DNA of 64,000 bases from Phaeobacter sp. CECT 5382 (GCF_001457775.1 NZ_CYSG01000005.1:1-64000); one strand, 5' to 3'; positions 51,982 to 62,004 are shown, counted from the first letter of the stretch. Notes: generated from the letters alone by a model not told the origin. A program made the numbers and translations.

Positions 51982-54900
51982 TTAGTAGTCCCGCTTGAAG
52001 AACAGTCCAACGCCGGTTTCGCCTTCGCTGTCCACGGTGCCCGACATGGTGATGCTGTCAGAGACATCCAGATTGATGCTGAGCTCGCTGTCGCCACGGG
52101 TATTGACGTTGAAGTCGGTGTAGACATTCTCGCTGACATAGCCGCCAATCCCCAACAGGCCCGATCCGAGATTGTCCAAGCCAAGGTCAACCTTATCCGC
52201 GCCAGTGCCGTCGCGCAGCTTGCTTTCGGTGCCTAGGCCACGCCCACTCAGCTCCAGGGCCGAACTGGCCAGTCGCGCCAGCGCCAGTGGCGACAGATTC
52301 TGGATGTCATCGCCAAACAGCAGCAGCGCCAGGGCCTCTTCGCTGGGGCGGGGCGGATCAGATGTGACCTCGATCACCGGGGCATCCACGGGCCCCGAAA
52401 TTTCCAGCGTTGCAGTGCCGGTGGCGGTGCTGGCAGAGGACTGAAACTCGAGATAGGGTTTCAGATCGCCCAGCAAGGTTATGCGGCCCTCGTCCAGATC
52501 CAGTCGGCGACCAAGGATATCAAAGGTGCCGCGCACCAGGCTGATCTGCCCAGCGGGTGCCAGTGCTGCGGTGCTGCCGCGCAGCTGGATGCGCCCGCCC
52601 AGTTCAGCACGCAGGCCACGGCCACGGGCATGCACCCGGCTGGGGGCGTCGATCAGCACATCCAGATTGATGTTCGAAGCGGATCCGCCCGAGCCCCCGC
52701 TTTCGATCAACCCGGCGCGGGCGCGGGTCAGCTGGCTTTGGCGGGTTTCATTGATATGGCGGATCGGCGGAATAGGGGCCGCCGAGATCGACCCACCGGC
52801 GGTGTTGAGATTGATATTGGTCTCGCCCACATCAATACGCCCGCTCAACAGGCTGGTGCCAATCAGTTGGCCTGCCAGCCTGAGATCGCCATTGAGGATC
52901 GTGTCATAGCTCAGATGGTCGGTGACCACCACGTCGCGAATACCGATCTGAAGCGCGCTGTCAAACGGCGCGAGCAAGGCGACCGGGCCACTGGCCTGCA
53001 GACTTCCACCATCGCGGGGCCAGGCGGTCAGGTTCAGCTGCGCGCGCGCCTGCGCCAGGGTCACGTTGGCAGTGATATCATCTATCCGTTGGGCCGCGGC
53101 AGGCAGGGCCAGCGAGGCCCCCGAGGTGCTGATCGACCCGCTTAGCGCTTCCAGCCCCGGCGCGCCCTGCAAAGCGAGATCAAAGCGCGCCGCGCCGCTG
53201 ACCAGATTGGGGGTAATAAAAGGATTAGCCCCCTCCAACCGTAACTGGCCCGTGGCGGTCATATCGGCCAGCCCGGTTGCCTCATCAAAGCTGCCCTGCA
53301 GACGGGCCTCGGCCCCGGCGGGGGCCGTGGCATCGCCTTTGATCTGCCAGACACCCTGACGCCGCTGTGCCTGGCCAACCGCTGCGACCTTGCCCGGAAG
53401 CTCGGGCAGGAACCGCTGCAGCTCATCCAGGGCGGCGTCAAAGGTGAAGTCGGCGTCGCCGTCCAGGCGCACGGATCCGTCGAGTTTGGCAAAGGAGGAA
53501 TGCGGCCCAGTCAGCTGGGCGAGGCCCGTCAGCGTATCACCGCTGCGGCTGATATCACCCTTCAGGGTCAGCGGGCCGGACATCTGCGGCAGCAACAGAT
53601 TGAGCTCTTTGAGGCGGGCCTGCAGGGTCAGGGCTCCACTGTCGCTGTCCAGATCGCCCTGCGCCTGTGCCGTGAGCTGGTTGCCATCCAGCTGCAGCGA
53701 GGTGATGCGCAGCCCGTCCTCATCGCGCCCGCCCTGAAAGGTCAGCGCGATATTGCCCTCGGTCAGGCGATCAAGCTCGGCAATGCCGATTGTCAGACCC
53801 TGACCCTGCATTGCCAGATCAGCGTCAAAGGACCCAGAGAGCGGCGTCAGCGACCCCTCTATCTGGGCCTGCACCGCGCCAGTCAAAGGCAGCTCGGTAA
53901 GATCGGAAAACCGGTCTAAATTTGCAGCCCCAGCACGCAGATCAGCGGTGATTTTCAACCCGGCCTGCAGCCCATCAAAAGCCACATCACCACTGATCTG
54001 ATAGTCGCTGCCCTGCAACTGCATTTCAGTGACAGTGAGCGCGCTGGTCCCGCGCGTGGAAAGCTGCCCGGACAGGCGCAGATCTTCACCCACGGCGCGG
54101 GCCAGGGCCGGGTCGCGCAGCTGCAGGCCTTGCAGCGCGGCGGTGAGGGTTCCGTCAAGATTGCGCAAGGCATCCTGATCTTCGGCCAGCAGGCCCTTGG
54201 CCTGCAAATGCGCGCGCGGTACGCGTGCTTGCGGATGGCTCAGCTCTGTCAGAGTGGCGTCAACGGACCAGTCGCCTGCGCGGGTTTTGCTGGCACTGAT
54301 CTGGGCACTGGCAAGGGTGGTGTCGGCCCCGGATATTGGCAGCACGACGGCGGCTTGTCCCTGCGGGGCTGCAATGCCAGCGCGCAGGTTCGCAGTGTCG
54401 AGCTTGCCAGCCGGGCTGAGCGCAACAGCGCCGCTGACCGTCAAAGCCTGGGTGCGCAGCGCCAGACTATCAACTGTGGTGCCGGCCTCGACAGAGGTCT
54501 CTCCGCGCAGCGACAACCGCAGATTGGGACCAAAAAAGGGTCGGTAATCAGGGTGCAGTAGGACGTCAATATCACCCCCAAGATCGGCGCTGAAGCCAAT
54601 GCTGGAAGCCGCTGTTGTGGCCTGTTCTGGCTCGCTCGCATCTTGAGCATGCGAGGCCGCACCGCCAGCTTTCAGCACCACCTCGCCCGTCAGCCGGGGC
54701 GCGCCATTGGAGGCCAGCGTGATCTGCGCTGTGAAGTCTTCGACCGGGCCGTTGCCTGCGAGGCTCAGGCCCAGACTGGGGCTGCCGGGTAGATCGAGTG
54801 CTGTAGAAATCAACCCACCTGCGGCCTCGTCCAGGGCCAGGTTCAGCGCGATCTGTCGGCTGTCGCCGACATAGTCCGCATTCAGGATCAAACGATCCCC

Positions 54901-55485
54901 CGGTTTGTCGAGGCGATTGACATTGAGATCCGTCGCCAGATTGCCTTCGGCCAGTGTAAAGCCGCCTTTGAGGTTCAGGCTGGCGGGCTCACCGAGAAGA
55001 TCCGCGCCCAATTCGATGCGTTCCGCGCGAATCTCACCGATATTGATCGAGACCGGTAGCTCCGGCAGCTCGAATGGTGTGGCCTCGGGGGCAGGCAGGC
55101 TGGGGTCTTCGGGCAGGGGCTGCGGCGCACGCAGTACGGTGATCTCTTTTGCAACCAGCTGGTTGACCGAGAAGTTGCCGCGTAGCAGCGCCAGCCTGTT
55201 CCAGTCCAGCTGAGCGTCTTTGAGGTCCAGCCAGATGCCGGCCTCATCGGCGACAGTCAGGCGGGCGATGCTGGCCTGTGACGACAGTGCACCGCTGAGG
55301 CCGGTGACGCTGATATATTGGCTGTCGCTGGACAGGGTGTCCTCGAGAAAGCTTTCCAGATAGCTTGGTTCTGGTTCCGGTTCCGGGCTGGTTTGTGTGC
55401 TTTGCTGTGCGGCCAGAGGCAGCGCCAGACCAAAGGCTGTCGATAGCAACAAGGCGGCGCGCATATGAGAAATCCCGGTCATCAA
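51982..55485 (-). CDS. tamB: Translocation and assembly module subunit TamB
   Basis: A 1167-residue protein with an N-terminal signal anchor (LLLSTAFGLALPLAAQQS), long beta-rich repeats of the AsmA/TamB type and the conserved C-terminal DUF490 domain from about residue 800, ending in a beta-barrel-like strand (GETGVGLFFKRDY). TamB spans the periplasm and, with TamA, helps insert outer-membrane proteins and probably moves phospholipid. It lies directly downstream of tamA, overlapping by 4 bp, the usual arrangement. The gene is not part of the polysaccharide locus, although the products share the cell envelope. Confidence 0.88.
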   Translation of the reverse strand: MMTGISHMRAALLLSTAFGLALPLAAQQSTQTSPEPEPEPSYLESFLEDTLSSDSQYISVTGLSGALSSQASIARLTVADEAGIWLDLKDAQLDWNRLALLRGNFSVNQLVAKEITVLRAPQPLPEDPSLPAPEATPFELPELPVSINIGEIRAERIELGADLLGEPASLNLKGGFTLAEGNLATDLNVNRLDKPGDRLILNADYVGDSRQIALNLALDEAAGGLISTALDLPGSPSLGLSLAGNGPVEDFTAQITLASNGAPRLTGEVVLKAGGAASHAQDASEPEQATTAASSIGFSADLGGDIDVLLHPDYRPFFGPNLRLSLRGETSVEAGTTVDSLALRTQALTVSGAVALSPAGKLDTANLRAGIAAPQGQAAVVLPISGADTTLASAQISASKTRAGDWSVDATLTELSHPQARVPRAHLQAKGLLAEDQDALRNLDGTLTAALQGLQLRDPALARAVGEDLRLSGQLSTRGTSALTVTEMQLQGSDYQISGDVAFDGLQAGLKITADLRAGAANLDRFSDLTELPLTGAVQAQIEGSLTPLSGSFDADLAMQGQGLTIGIAELDRLTEGNIALTFQGGRDEDGLRITSLQLDGNQLTAQAQGDLDSDSGALTLQARLKELNLLLPQMSGPLTLKGDISRSGDTLTGLAQLTGPHSSFAKLDGSVRLDGDADFTFDAALDELQRFLPELPGKVAAVGQAQRRQGVWQIKGDATAPAGAEARLQGSFDEATGLADMTATGQLRLEGANPFITPNLVSGAARFDLALQGAPGLEALSGSISTSGASLALPAAAQRIDDITANVTLAQARAQLNLTAWPRDGGSLQASGPVALLAPFDSALQIGIRDVVVTDHLSYDTILNGDLRLAGQLIGTSLLSGRIDVGETNINLNTAGGSISAAPIPPIRHINETRQSQLTRARAGLIESGGSGGSASNINLDVLIDAPSRVHARGRGLRAELGGRIQLRGSTAALAPAGQISLVRGTFDILGRRLDLDEGRITLLGDLKPYLEFQSSASTATGTATLEISGPVDAPVIEVTSDPPRPSEEALALLLFGDDIQNLSPLALARLASSALELSGRGLGTESKLRDGTGADKVDLGLDNLGSGLLGIGGYVSENVYTDFNVNTRGDSELSINLDVSDSITMSGTVDSEGETGVGLFFKRDY

Positions 55486-57287
55486 AACGCCTGCCCGATA
55501 CCAATGTAGAACTGCAGGCCATCCTCGGTGCCGCCATCCACCGGATAGGCAAAATCCACCCGCAGCGGGCCAATTCCGGCCACATCATAGCGCAGCCCGA
55601 TCCCGGCGCCGGAATGGCGTTGCGAGCTGCCGGACACAAAGCTGTCACTGTCGACAAAGCCGACATCATAAAACCCGACCAGCGAGATTTTCTCGCTCAC
55701 CTTGCCGCGGACCTCGCCAGACAGTGCCAGATACCCCCGCCCACCAGCGGTGGCGGTCCCGACCGGCACGCCCAAAGATTGGTATTCATGTCCCCGCACC
55801 GAGCCGGCACCGCCGGAAAAGAACAACAGTGTCGGCGAGACATTGCCCAGCGACGGCCCAATCAAAGAGCCAAGCTGGGCCCGGCCTGCCAATACAATCC
55901 GGTCATTTGCGCCTAGCCCGTGATAGATCCGCCCGTCGAGCTTGACCTGTACGCCGCTGTCGCTGCCATCCAGCCCAAAGAAGGGGCGGACGCGGGCATT
56001 GAGAAAATAGCCATCACTGGCGTCCACGCTGCTGTTGCGGCGATCATATTCGGCGCGCAGGAACCCGGTGACATATTTGAACCTGCGCTTCCCAAAGACA
56101 TCTGTCGCCAGGATCGAATTGAAGCCCAGCCCGGCCTCGGCGAACAGATAATCCGAATAGACCCGCCGCACACCAATGCCGCCCAGCATCTGAGTGGCCG
56201 TATAGTGTTCCTCATCAAGGCGCTCGGCCTCCAGCATGTAGAACAGATTGTCATCTGCGCCTAGTGCTGCGGGCTGGTCCAGGCGCAGGGCGATGCGCCC
56301 GTCAATGTCGGTGCCAATCCCGCTGAGCCGGGTTTCAAAGCGCAATTTTTCCGCCCGTCCAAACAGGTTGCGGTGCATCCAGGAGGTCGTCACCTCCAGC
56401 CCGTCTGTCGAGCTGAGCTCGGCGCCAAAGGTCAGACGCCGTGGCGGCATGTCTTCCACCGTGGCGACGAAATCCAGCGTGCCATCGGGGTTGGGCGCGT
56501 CTGCCTCTCGCAGGGTGATAGCGGAGAACGTCCCGGTGCGGCGCAGGCGGCTGGCGGGCTTGGCCAGCAGATCGGGGTGGTAGACCTCGCCGGTAGGAAA
56601 TCCGGCGATGGCCTGAATTGCGCTTTCTTCCACAGCACTTGGGGTCGTGACCTGCAGCTTGCCAAAGCGCAGTTGCGGACCCGGCGCCAGGCGCAGGCGG
56701 GCGTCCAGCGTCGCGGCGCGATGATCTGCTGTGATTTGCTGTTGGTCCAGTTCCACCTTGGGGTGTCCCGCGTGCTGCCAGGCGAGCAGGCCGGCGTCAC
56801 GCGCATCGCGCAGTTGGCCTGTTGTGGCCGCTTGTCCGGCCGCAAAGCCTTCGGGGCGGGCAATCTCGCTGGTGCCGGGCCAGGGGGCGATCTCGGCGCG
56901 CGAAAAGATGAACTTTGGTCCCGGCTTCACGTTGATGCGGATCTGGTTGATCTGCTTTGGAGTGTTCAGCGGCTGAATGCGGGCGGCCTCGACGCCGTCC
57001 AGCCGGATCGAAATTTCGGGCGCAAAATGCCCGGCGTCATATAGCACCTGAACCAGTGTGCGATAGTCTGACAGGGCTGCGGCCAGCAGCTCTTGCACAT
57101 CGGTGTCGCTGCCAGCTGCGAGGGCCGAAGATGCTGCCTGCAGGCGCTGGTTCAGATCTTCAGACGCGCCGGGAGCCGAAAGGGACGCCGTGGCGCTCCA
57201 GCTCATAGAGGGCGGCAAACCACCGGCCAAAATCAGGCCAAGAGCAGCCATGCGCAGACTGTTGCGCAGGGAAGAATTCAAAGACAT
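55482..57287 (-). CDS. tamA: BamA/TamA family outer-membrane protein TamA
   Basis: A 601-residue Omp85-family protein: signal peptide (residues about 1-32, ALGLILAGGLPPSMSWSA), POTRA domains to about residue 270, and a C-terminal 16-stranded barrel (bacterial surface antigen domain). The conserved loop motif GSVRGHEY near residue 500 is the VRGY/F signature of the Omp85 superfamily, and the last residue is Phe, the typical outer-membrane insertion signal. The start at 57287 has GGAG about 6 bases upstream; GTG 57293 is a less likely alternative. It is coupled to tamB by a 4-bp overlap. Confidence 0.9.
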   Translation of the reverse strand: MSLNSSLRNSLRMAALGLILAGGLPPSMSWSATASLSAPGASEDLNQRLQAASSALAAGSDTDVQELLAAALSDYRTLVQVLYDAGHFAPEISIRLDGVEAARIQPLNTPKQINQIRINVKPGPKFIFSRAEIAPWPGTSEIARPEGFAAGQAATTGQLRDARDAGLLAWQHAGHPKVELDQQQITADHRAATLDARLRLAPGPQLRFGKLQVTTPSAVEESAIQAIAGFPTGEVYHPDLLAKPASRLRRTGTFSAITLREADAPNPDGTLDFVATVEDMPPRRLTFGAELSSTDGLEVTTSWMHRNLFGRAEKLRFETRLSGIGTDIDGRIALRLDQPAALGADDNLFYMLEAERLDEEHYTATQMLGGIGVRRVYSDYLFAEAGLGFNSILATDVFGKRRFKYVTGFLRAEYDRRNSSVDASDGYFLNARVRPFFGLDGSDSGVQVKLDGRIYHGLGANDRIVLAGRAQLGSLIGPSLGNVSPTLLFFSGGAGSVRGHEYQSLGVPVGTATAGGRGYLALSGEVRGKVSEKISLVGFYDVGFVDSDSFVSGSSQRHSGAGIGLRYDVAGIGPLRVDFAYPVDGGTEDGLQFYIGIGQAF

Positions 57288-57522
57288 GGGCACTCCGGGC
57301 AGCGTGCAAAATCAGGTGTAGAACGCGCATCTTTTGGCCCCGCGCGGGGCCGGATGCGTTGCGTTTGTGAGCCTATCACAGAGCGGAGCGAGGTAAAGCA
57401 GTCAACGAGGCGTCGCGATCACAGGCCGGTGAGCAGTGGCAGGAAACCGCGCGTGCATATTTACAGAGCATTTAAAGCCGGGAAGTCAAAAATGGGCAGT
57501 GAAAGCTGCACAGGTAGATCTG

Positions 57523-58752
57523 TCACATCTGTGCATTTTTGAACCAGCGCCGGATTGCGGCGCGATCTTCGGGCTCCATGAAGGTGACATTGGCCGGGGG
57601 CATGGCATCTGTCACACCGGCATGCATGAACACGGCCTCGGCCTGACGGGCCAGATCGCCTTCGGTTTCCAGCAACACACCCTTGGGGGCGGTGCGGATG
57701 CCATCCCAGTAGGGTTCACGGGCGTGGCACATGCTGCAGCGCCCCAGCACGATTTCATGCACGTCTTTAAAGCCCTGCGCCTGTGCCATTTTCTGCGCGG
57801 TGCCAGTGAGCGCGGCTGCTTCGTCAGCCTCGCCATCATGTTCCAGCCCCAGCGTAGACAGGATGATGACCCCAAGAAACAGCAGCGTGGTCGCCAGCCA
57901 AGTCCAGGTCGGATTGCCTTTGCCGGCATGTTTGGTGTTGAAATAATGCCGGATGGTGACGCCCATCAAAAACACCAGTGCTGCAATCAGCCAATTGTAC
58001 TCACTGGCAAAAGCCAGTGGATAGTGGTTCGACAGCATGAGGAAAATCACCGGCAGGGTGAGGTAGTTGTTATGGGTCGAGCGCAGCTTGGCGATTTTGC
58101 CATATTTGGCGTCGGGCGTACGGCCTGCCTGTAGATCCGCCACCACGATACGCTGGTTTGGCATGATGATGAAAAACACATTGGCGGTCATGATGGTGGC
58201 GGTGAAAGCCCCCAGATGCAGCATCATGGCACGGCCGGTAAAGACCTGGTTCAGCCCATATCCCATGGCCACCAGCAGCACGAATAGCAGCACCATCAGC
58301 AGGGTCGGGCGGTCGGCCAGGCCGGATTTGCACAACCGGTCATAGATCAGCCAGCCAATCGACAGCGAGGCGGCAGAGATGGCAATGCCCTGCCAGAGCG
58401 CGAGCTCGGCCTTGGTTTGATCAATCAGGTAGAGCTCGCCGCCGACCCAATAGACCACCATCAGCAGGGCGAAACCCGAAAGCCAGGTGGTGTAGCTTTC
58501 CCATTTGAACCAGATCAGGTGCTCGGGCATCGCGGCGGGGGCAACCAGATATTTGCGGATGTGATAAAAGCCGCCGCCATGCACCTGCCATTCTTCGCCA
58601 TGGGCACCGACAGGTAGGTCGGGGGATTTGCGCAGGCCCAGATCCAGCGCGATGAAGTAGAAAGAGGACCCGATCCAAGCCATCGCAGTGATCAAATGCA
58701 GCCAGCGAATGGCAAAGCCAAGCCAATCCCACATCATTAGAATCTCATACAT
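57523..58752 (-). CDS. puuD: Urate hydroxylase PuuD (membrane, cytochrome c fusion)
   Basis: A 409-residue protein with about eight hydrophobic segments (DUF989-type) and a C-terminal cytochrome c domain with CSMCH at residues 339-343 and a probable axial Met at 384 (DAMPP). This is the membrane-bound, cytochrome-coupled urate oxidase that forms 5-hydroxyisourate, used in many proteobacteria instead of soluble uricase. The rest of the urate pathway lies just to the right. It is divergent from the LysR gene, with an intergenic region that carries an 18-bp triple repeat. GTGAGG precedes the ATG. Confidence 0.9.
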   Translation of the reverse strand: MYEILMMWDWLGFAIRWLHLITAMAWIGSSFYFIALDLGLRKSPDLPVGAHGEEWQVHGGGFYHIRKYLVAPAAMPEHLIWFKWESYTTWLSGFALLMVVYWVGGELYLIDQTKAELALWQGIAISAASLSIGWLIYDRLCKSGLADRPTLLMVLLFVLLVAMGYGLNQVFTGRAMMLHLGAFTATIMTANVFFIIMPNQRIVVADLQAGRTPDAKYGKIAKLRSTHNNYLTLPVIFLMLSNHYPLAFASEYNWLIAALVFLMGVTIRHYFNTKHAGKGNPTWTWLATTLLFLGVIILSTLGLEHDGEADEAAALTGTAQKMAQAQGFKDVHEIVLGRCSMCHAREPYWDGIRTAPKGVLLETEGDLARQAEAVFMHAGVTDAMPPANVTFMEPEDRAAIRRWFKNAQM

Positions 58753-58788
58753 GCCGTGCGCCTCACTGTCTTTTTTGGCAGGGTCTGC

Positions 58789-58844
58789 CCAGTACTGTAA
58801 ATTTGGCCAGTCCTGAAAATTTGCCCAGTCCTGAAAATGATTTG
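58789..58844. repeat. Triple 18-bp direct repeat in the puuD/LysR promoter region
   Basis: Three consecutive units: CCAGTACTGTAAATTTGG (58789-58806), CCAGTCCTGAAAATTTGC (58807-58824) and CCAGTCCTGAAAATGATTTG (58825-58844). The period is 18 bp, close to two helical turns. They begin 36 bases before puuD and lie on the same DNA as the LysR promoter. They could be regulator binding sites, or slippage copies of a promoter element. Confidence 0.8.
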
Positions 58845-58948
58845 ACCTGTGGCGACCCTAGTCAAACCCTTGTTTATTCGGTATTCCAGTAAACTTCCAA
58901 GCTGTATCAAAAAAACAAGAAGAATGCGCCAAGACGACAGGGGGTCTC

Positions 58949-59896
58949 ATGTCCTATCTCGACAATATCCGAACCTTTGTGCGGGTTTATGAGCTGGGCT
59001 CGATGTCCGCGGCGGGGCGGGATCTGCGGATCTCTCCGGCGGTGACCTCGGCGCGGATTTCGCAGCTGGAGGACTACCTTGGCGTGCGCCTGTTCCAACG
59101 CACCACCCGTAATCTGACCGCCACCGAACAGGGCCGCGCGTTTTATTCCGGCGCCGTTTCGGTGCTGGAGGCGGTGGATCAGGCCGAAGCGCAGGTGATG
59201 CATCTGACGGATACGCCCCGCGGCACTTTGTTTGTCGCAGCCCCGCTGGGGGCCGGGCGGCGGCTGGTCGCGCCCGAGGTGCCTGAGTTTTTGGCGCAAT
59301 ACCCGGAGATCAATCTGCGCATGCGCCTGTCGGATCGGACTGTGGATCTGACCACCGAGGGGCTGGATCTGGCGTTTTTCCTTGGCCAGCCTGAGGACAG
59401 CAATCTGCGCATGCGCAAAGTTGCCGACTGCCGACGGGTGCTGTGCGCAGCACCGCAATATGTCGCGCGCCATGGCAACCCACAAAGTGGCGCGGATCTG
59501 GTCAAGGGCGGGCACAATTGCCTGAACCTGCGCTATCCGGGCGCCAGCGAATTTCAGTGGATGCTGAATAGCCCTGAAGGCCCCAAACGCTTTGCGGTGT
59601 CGGGGCGGTATGAATGTGACGATGGCGATGTTCTGACCGATTGGGCGCTGGCCGGGGAAGGCATTGCGCTGAAACCGGTGTTCGAAGTCGCAGCGCATCT
59701 TGCGGCGAAAAGACTGGTGCCGGTGGCGCAGCAGGCCGCCCCTGTGCCGGTGCAGATGGCCTGTCTGTATACCCATCGCCGGCATCAGGACCCAAAGACG
59801 CGCATGTTCATGGACTTCATGACCCAGCGGATGGCGGCTTCGGTGCATGCGGCTGAGGCCTCGGTGGCCGATTTGCTGAGCGCGGCGACAGACTAG
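58949..59896 (+). CDS. LysR family regulator of the urate cluster
   Basis: A 315-residue LysR protein. The N-terminal HTH (residues about 3-62, VRVYELGSMSAAGRDLRISPAVTSARISQLEDYLGVRLFQRTTR) is close to consensus, and the substrate-binding domain starts near residue 90. AGGGGG lies about 8 bases before the ATG. Its position between puuD and the HIU hydrolase gene, with both running away from or toward it, suggests it controls urate breakdown with urate or an intermediate as co-inducer. This is inference from context; the binding domain resembles the CrgA/DsdC-like subgroup often found near catabolic genes. Confidence 0.88.
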   Translation: MSYLDNIRTFVRVYELGSMSAAGRDLRISPAVTSARISQLEDYLGVRLFQRTTRNLTATEQGRAFYSGAVSVLEAVDQAEAQVMHLTDTPRGTLFVAAPLGAGRRLVAPEVPEFLAQYPEINLRMRLSDRTVDLTTEGLDLAFFLGQPEDSNLRMRKVADCRRVLCAAPQYVARHGNPQSGADLVKGGHNCLNLRYPGASEFQWMLNSPEGPKRFAVSGRYECDDGDVLTDWALAGEGIALKPVFEVAAHLAAKRLVPVAQQAAPVPVQMACLYTHRRHQDPKTRMFMDFMTQRMAASVHAAEASVADLLSAATD

Positions 59897-59935
59897 GCTG
59901 CTCAGGATAATTCGAAAGCCGTTGAGAAAAGAAAC

Positions 59936-60009
59936 GGGGGGCTCCCGCCCCTGAAAGAGGCCCTGACGGACCTCTGGCAGTGTTGGGCCCGGCGCCGCTG
60001 ACGCGGCGC
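59936..60009. repeat. Dispersed two-hairpin intergenic repeat, copy B
   Basis: The same three blocks and spacing as copy A at 21149, with stems of different sequence: AGAGG-C-CC, loop TGAC, GG-A-CCTCT (59956-59975) and GCGCCGC-TGAC-GCGGCGC (59992-60009). It lies between the convergent LysR and HIU-hydrolase genes, where it may also act as a transcript end. Confidence 0.7.
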
Positions 60010-60034
60010 ACCAGCGACAGTTGCGAGGGAGTGC

Positions 60035-60391
60035 CTAGCTGCCGCGATAGGTGGAGTAGCCAAAGGGCGACAGCAGCAGCGGCACATGATAATGTGCAGC
60101 GGCGTCGCTGATGCCAAAGCGGATTGGCACTGCGTCGAGAAACAACGGGTCGCTGCCAGCCTGACCACTGGCGCGCAGATAGGCTCCGGCCTGAAACACC
60201 AGCTCATAGATGCCAGGGGTGAAATCGCTCTGCGGCAGGATGGCGCTATCGGTGCGTCCGTCTGCATTGGTGGTCATTTCTGCCAGTTTGATGCGGGTCT
60301 CACCCTGCAGACGATAGAGCGTGATCGGCAGGCCCGCCGCGGGGCAGCCCCGGGCCGTGTCCAGAACATGGGTGGTCAGATATCCTGTCAT
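60035..60391 (-). CDS. uraH: 5-hydroxyisourate hydrolase
   Basis: A 118-residue transthyretin-like protein of normal length. The N-terminal GYLTTHVLD box and the C-terminal YRGS tetrapeptide are the diagnostic signatures of HIU hydrolase (transthyretin proper lacks YRGS). It converts 5-hydroxyisourate, the product of PuuD, to OHCU in the cytoplasm. It is divergent from the PuuE-UraD gene across 194 bases that must contain both promoters. Confidence 0.94.
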   Translation of the reverse strand: MTGYLTTHVLDTARGCPAAGLPITLYRLQGETRIKLAEMTTNADGRTDSAILPQSDFTPGIYELVFQAGAYLRASGQAGSDPLFLDAVPIRFGISDAAAHYHVPLLLSPFGYSTYRGS

Positions 60392-60585
60392 TGCGGCATT
60401 CCTCGATTGCTATGCTGCTTTTTCCTGCACCAGTTCTGATTTTGCTGCAAATAGGCCCGCATTGACAGTGTATTCGGGAAAATTTGAAAATGAACTCACA
60501 TCTTTTACAATAGCAAGAGAGAACAGGGTTTTCGCGCGTCTCACACTGAGACGTGCGGGCAGGGCATAGGAAAGAGACGCAGCGC

Positions 60586-62004
60586 ATGAACAGATATCCG
60601 CGCAATATGATCGGCAATGGGGTACGGGCACCGGATGCGGCCTGGCCCGGTGGCGCCAAAGTCGCCGTGCAATTTGTGCTGAACTATGAAGAGGGCGGCG
60701 AAAACTGCACCCTGCACGGGGATGCGGGCTCTGAGGCCTTCCTGTCCGATATCGCCGGGGCTGCGCCCTGGGCGGGGCAGCGCCACTGGAACATGGAATC
60801 GATCTATGAATATGGCGCCCGCGCCGGGTTCTGGCGTCTGCACCGGATGTTCACGCAGGCGGATATTCCGCTGACCATCTATGGGGTTGCGACGGCGCTG
60901 GCGCGGTCGCCGGATCAGGTGGCGGCGATGAAATCCGCAGGCTGGGAGATCGCAAGCCACGGCTTGAAATGGGTCGAACACAAAGACATGCCCGAGGAAG
61001 AGGAACGCGCCGCCATCGCAGAGGCCGTGCGTCTGCACACCGAGGTGGTCGGAGAACGCCCGCGCGGCTGGTACACCGGTCGTTGCAGCACCAACACGGT
61101 GCGACTGGTCGCTGAGGAAGGCGGGTTCGACTATGTGTCAGACACCTATGACGACGATCTGCCCTACTGGCTGGAGGTTGGGGAGCGCGACCAGCTGGTG
61201 ATCCCCTATACGCTGGAAGCCAATGACATGCGCTTTGCCACGGCTCCGGGCTATATCACCGGCGAGCAGTTCTTTCAGTATCTGAAAGACGCCTTTGATC
61301 TGCTTTACGCCGAAGGCGCGGCAGGTGCGCCAAAGATGATGAACATCGGCCTGCATTGCCGCCTCATTGGACGGCCCGGCAAGGCGGCGGGGCTGAAAAG
61401 GTTCATCGACTATATTCAGGGTTTTGACGGGGTCTGGTGCCCGCGTCGGATCGAGATTGCCGAGCATTGGGCCAAGACCCACCCGCATCAGCGTCGTGAA
61501 CGGGCCAGCCAGATGGACAAGGCGCGTTTTGTCGAGGTGTTTGGCGGCATCTTCGAGCATTCCCCCTGGATTGCCGAGCGTGCCCATGGGCTGGAGCTGG
61601 GGCCGGCCCATGACACAGCAGGCGGTGTGCACAATGCCCTGTGCCGGATGTTCCGCTCCGCCAGCGAGGCAGAGCGCCTGGGCGTGCTGGTCGCACACCC
61701 GGATCTGGCCGGAAAACTGGCCGCGGCCAAGCGGCTGACGGAGGAAAGTACCTCTGAGCAGGCAAGTGCCGGGCTGGATGCACTGACAGATGCGGAGCGC
61801 GCACGCTTCACCCAACTCAATGCAGAGTATGTCGCCAAGCACGGTTTTCCCTTCATTATTGCGGTGCGCGATCACGACAAGGCGTCCATCCTGGCGGCCT
61901 TTGAACGGCGCATCGGCAATGGGCGGGAGCAGGAATTTGCAGAGGCCTGCAAGCAGGTGGAACGCATCGCCGAATTCCGCCTGCGTGATCTGGTGCCCTC
62001 ATGA
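60586..62004 (+). CDS. puuE: Bifunctional allantoinase PuuE - OHCU decarboxylase UraD
   Basis: A 472-residue fusion. Residues 1-305 form a polysaccharide-deacetylase-fold allantoinase (PuuE type, with VQFVLNYEEGGE, EIASHGLKWVEH and NIGLHCRLIGRPGKAAGL). Residues about 310-472 form an OHCU decarboxylase domain (FGGIFEHSPWIAERA, AHPDL, LNAEYVAKHGFPFIIAV). One chain thus gives both the decarboxylation to S-allantoin and its opening to allantoate, flanking steps of the pathway. The start at 60586 has GGAAAGAGA upstream. It overlaps the next gene by 4 bp. Each half is close to the length of its stand-alone counterpart, so it is a true fusion and not read-through. Confidence 0.92.
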   Translation: MNRYPRNMIGNGVRAPDAAWPGGAKVAVQFVLNYEEGGENCTLHGDAGSEAFLSDIAGAAPWAGQRHWNMESIYEYGARAGFWRLHRMFTQADIPLTIYGVATALARSPDQVAAMKSAGWEIASHGLKWVEHKDMPEEEERAAIAEAVRLHTEVVGERPRGWYTGRCSTNTVRLVAEEGGFDYVSDTYDDDLPYWLEVGERDQLVIPYTLEANDMRFATAPGYITGEQFFQYLKDAFDLLYAEGAAGAPKMMNIGLHCRLIGRPGKAAGLKRFIDYIQGFDGVWCPRRIEIAEHWAKTHPHQRRERASQMDKARFVEVFGGIFEHSPWIAERAHGLELGPAHDTAGGVHNALCRMFRSASEAERLGVLVAHPDLAGKLAAAKRLTEESTSEQASAGLDALTDAERARFTQLNAEYVAKHGFPFIIAVRDHDKASILAAFERRIGNGREQEFAEACKQVERIAEFRLRDLVPS

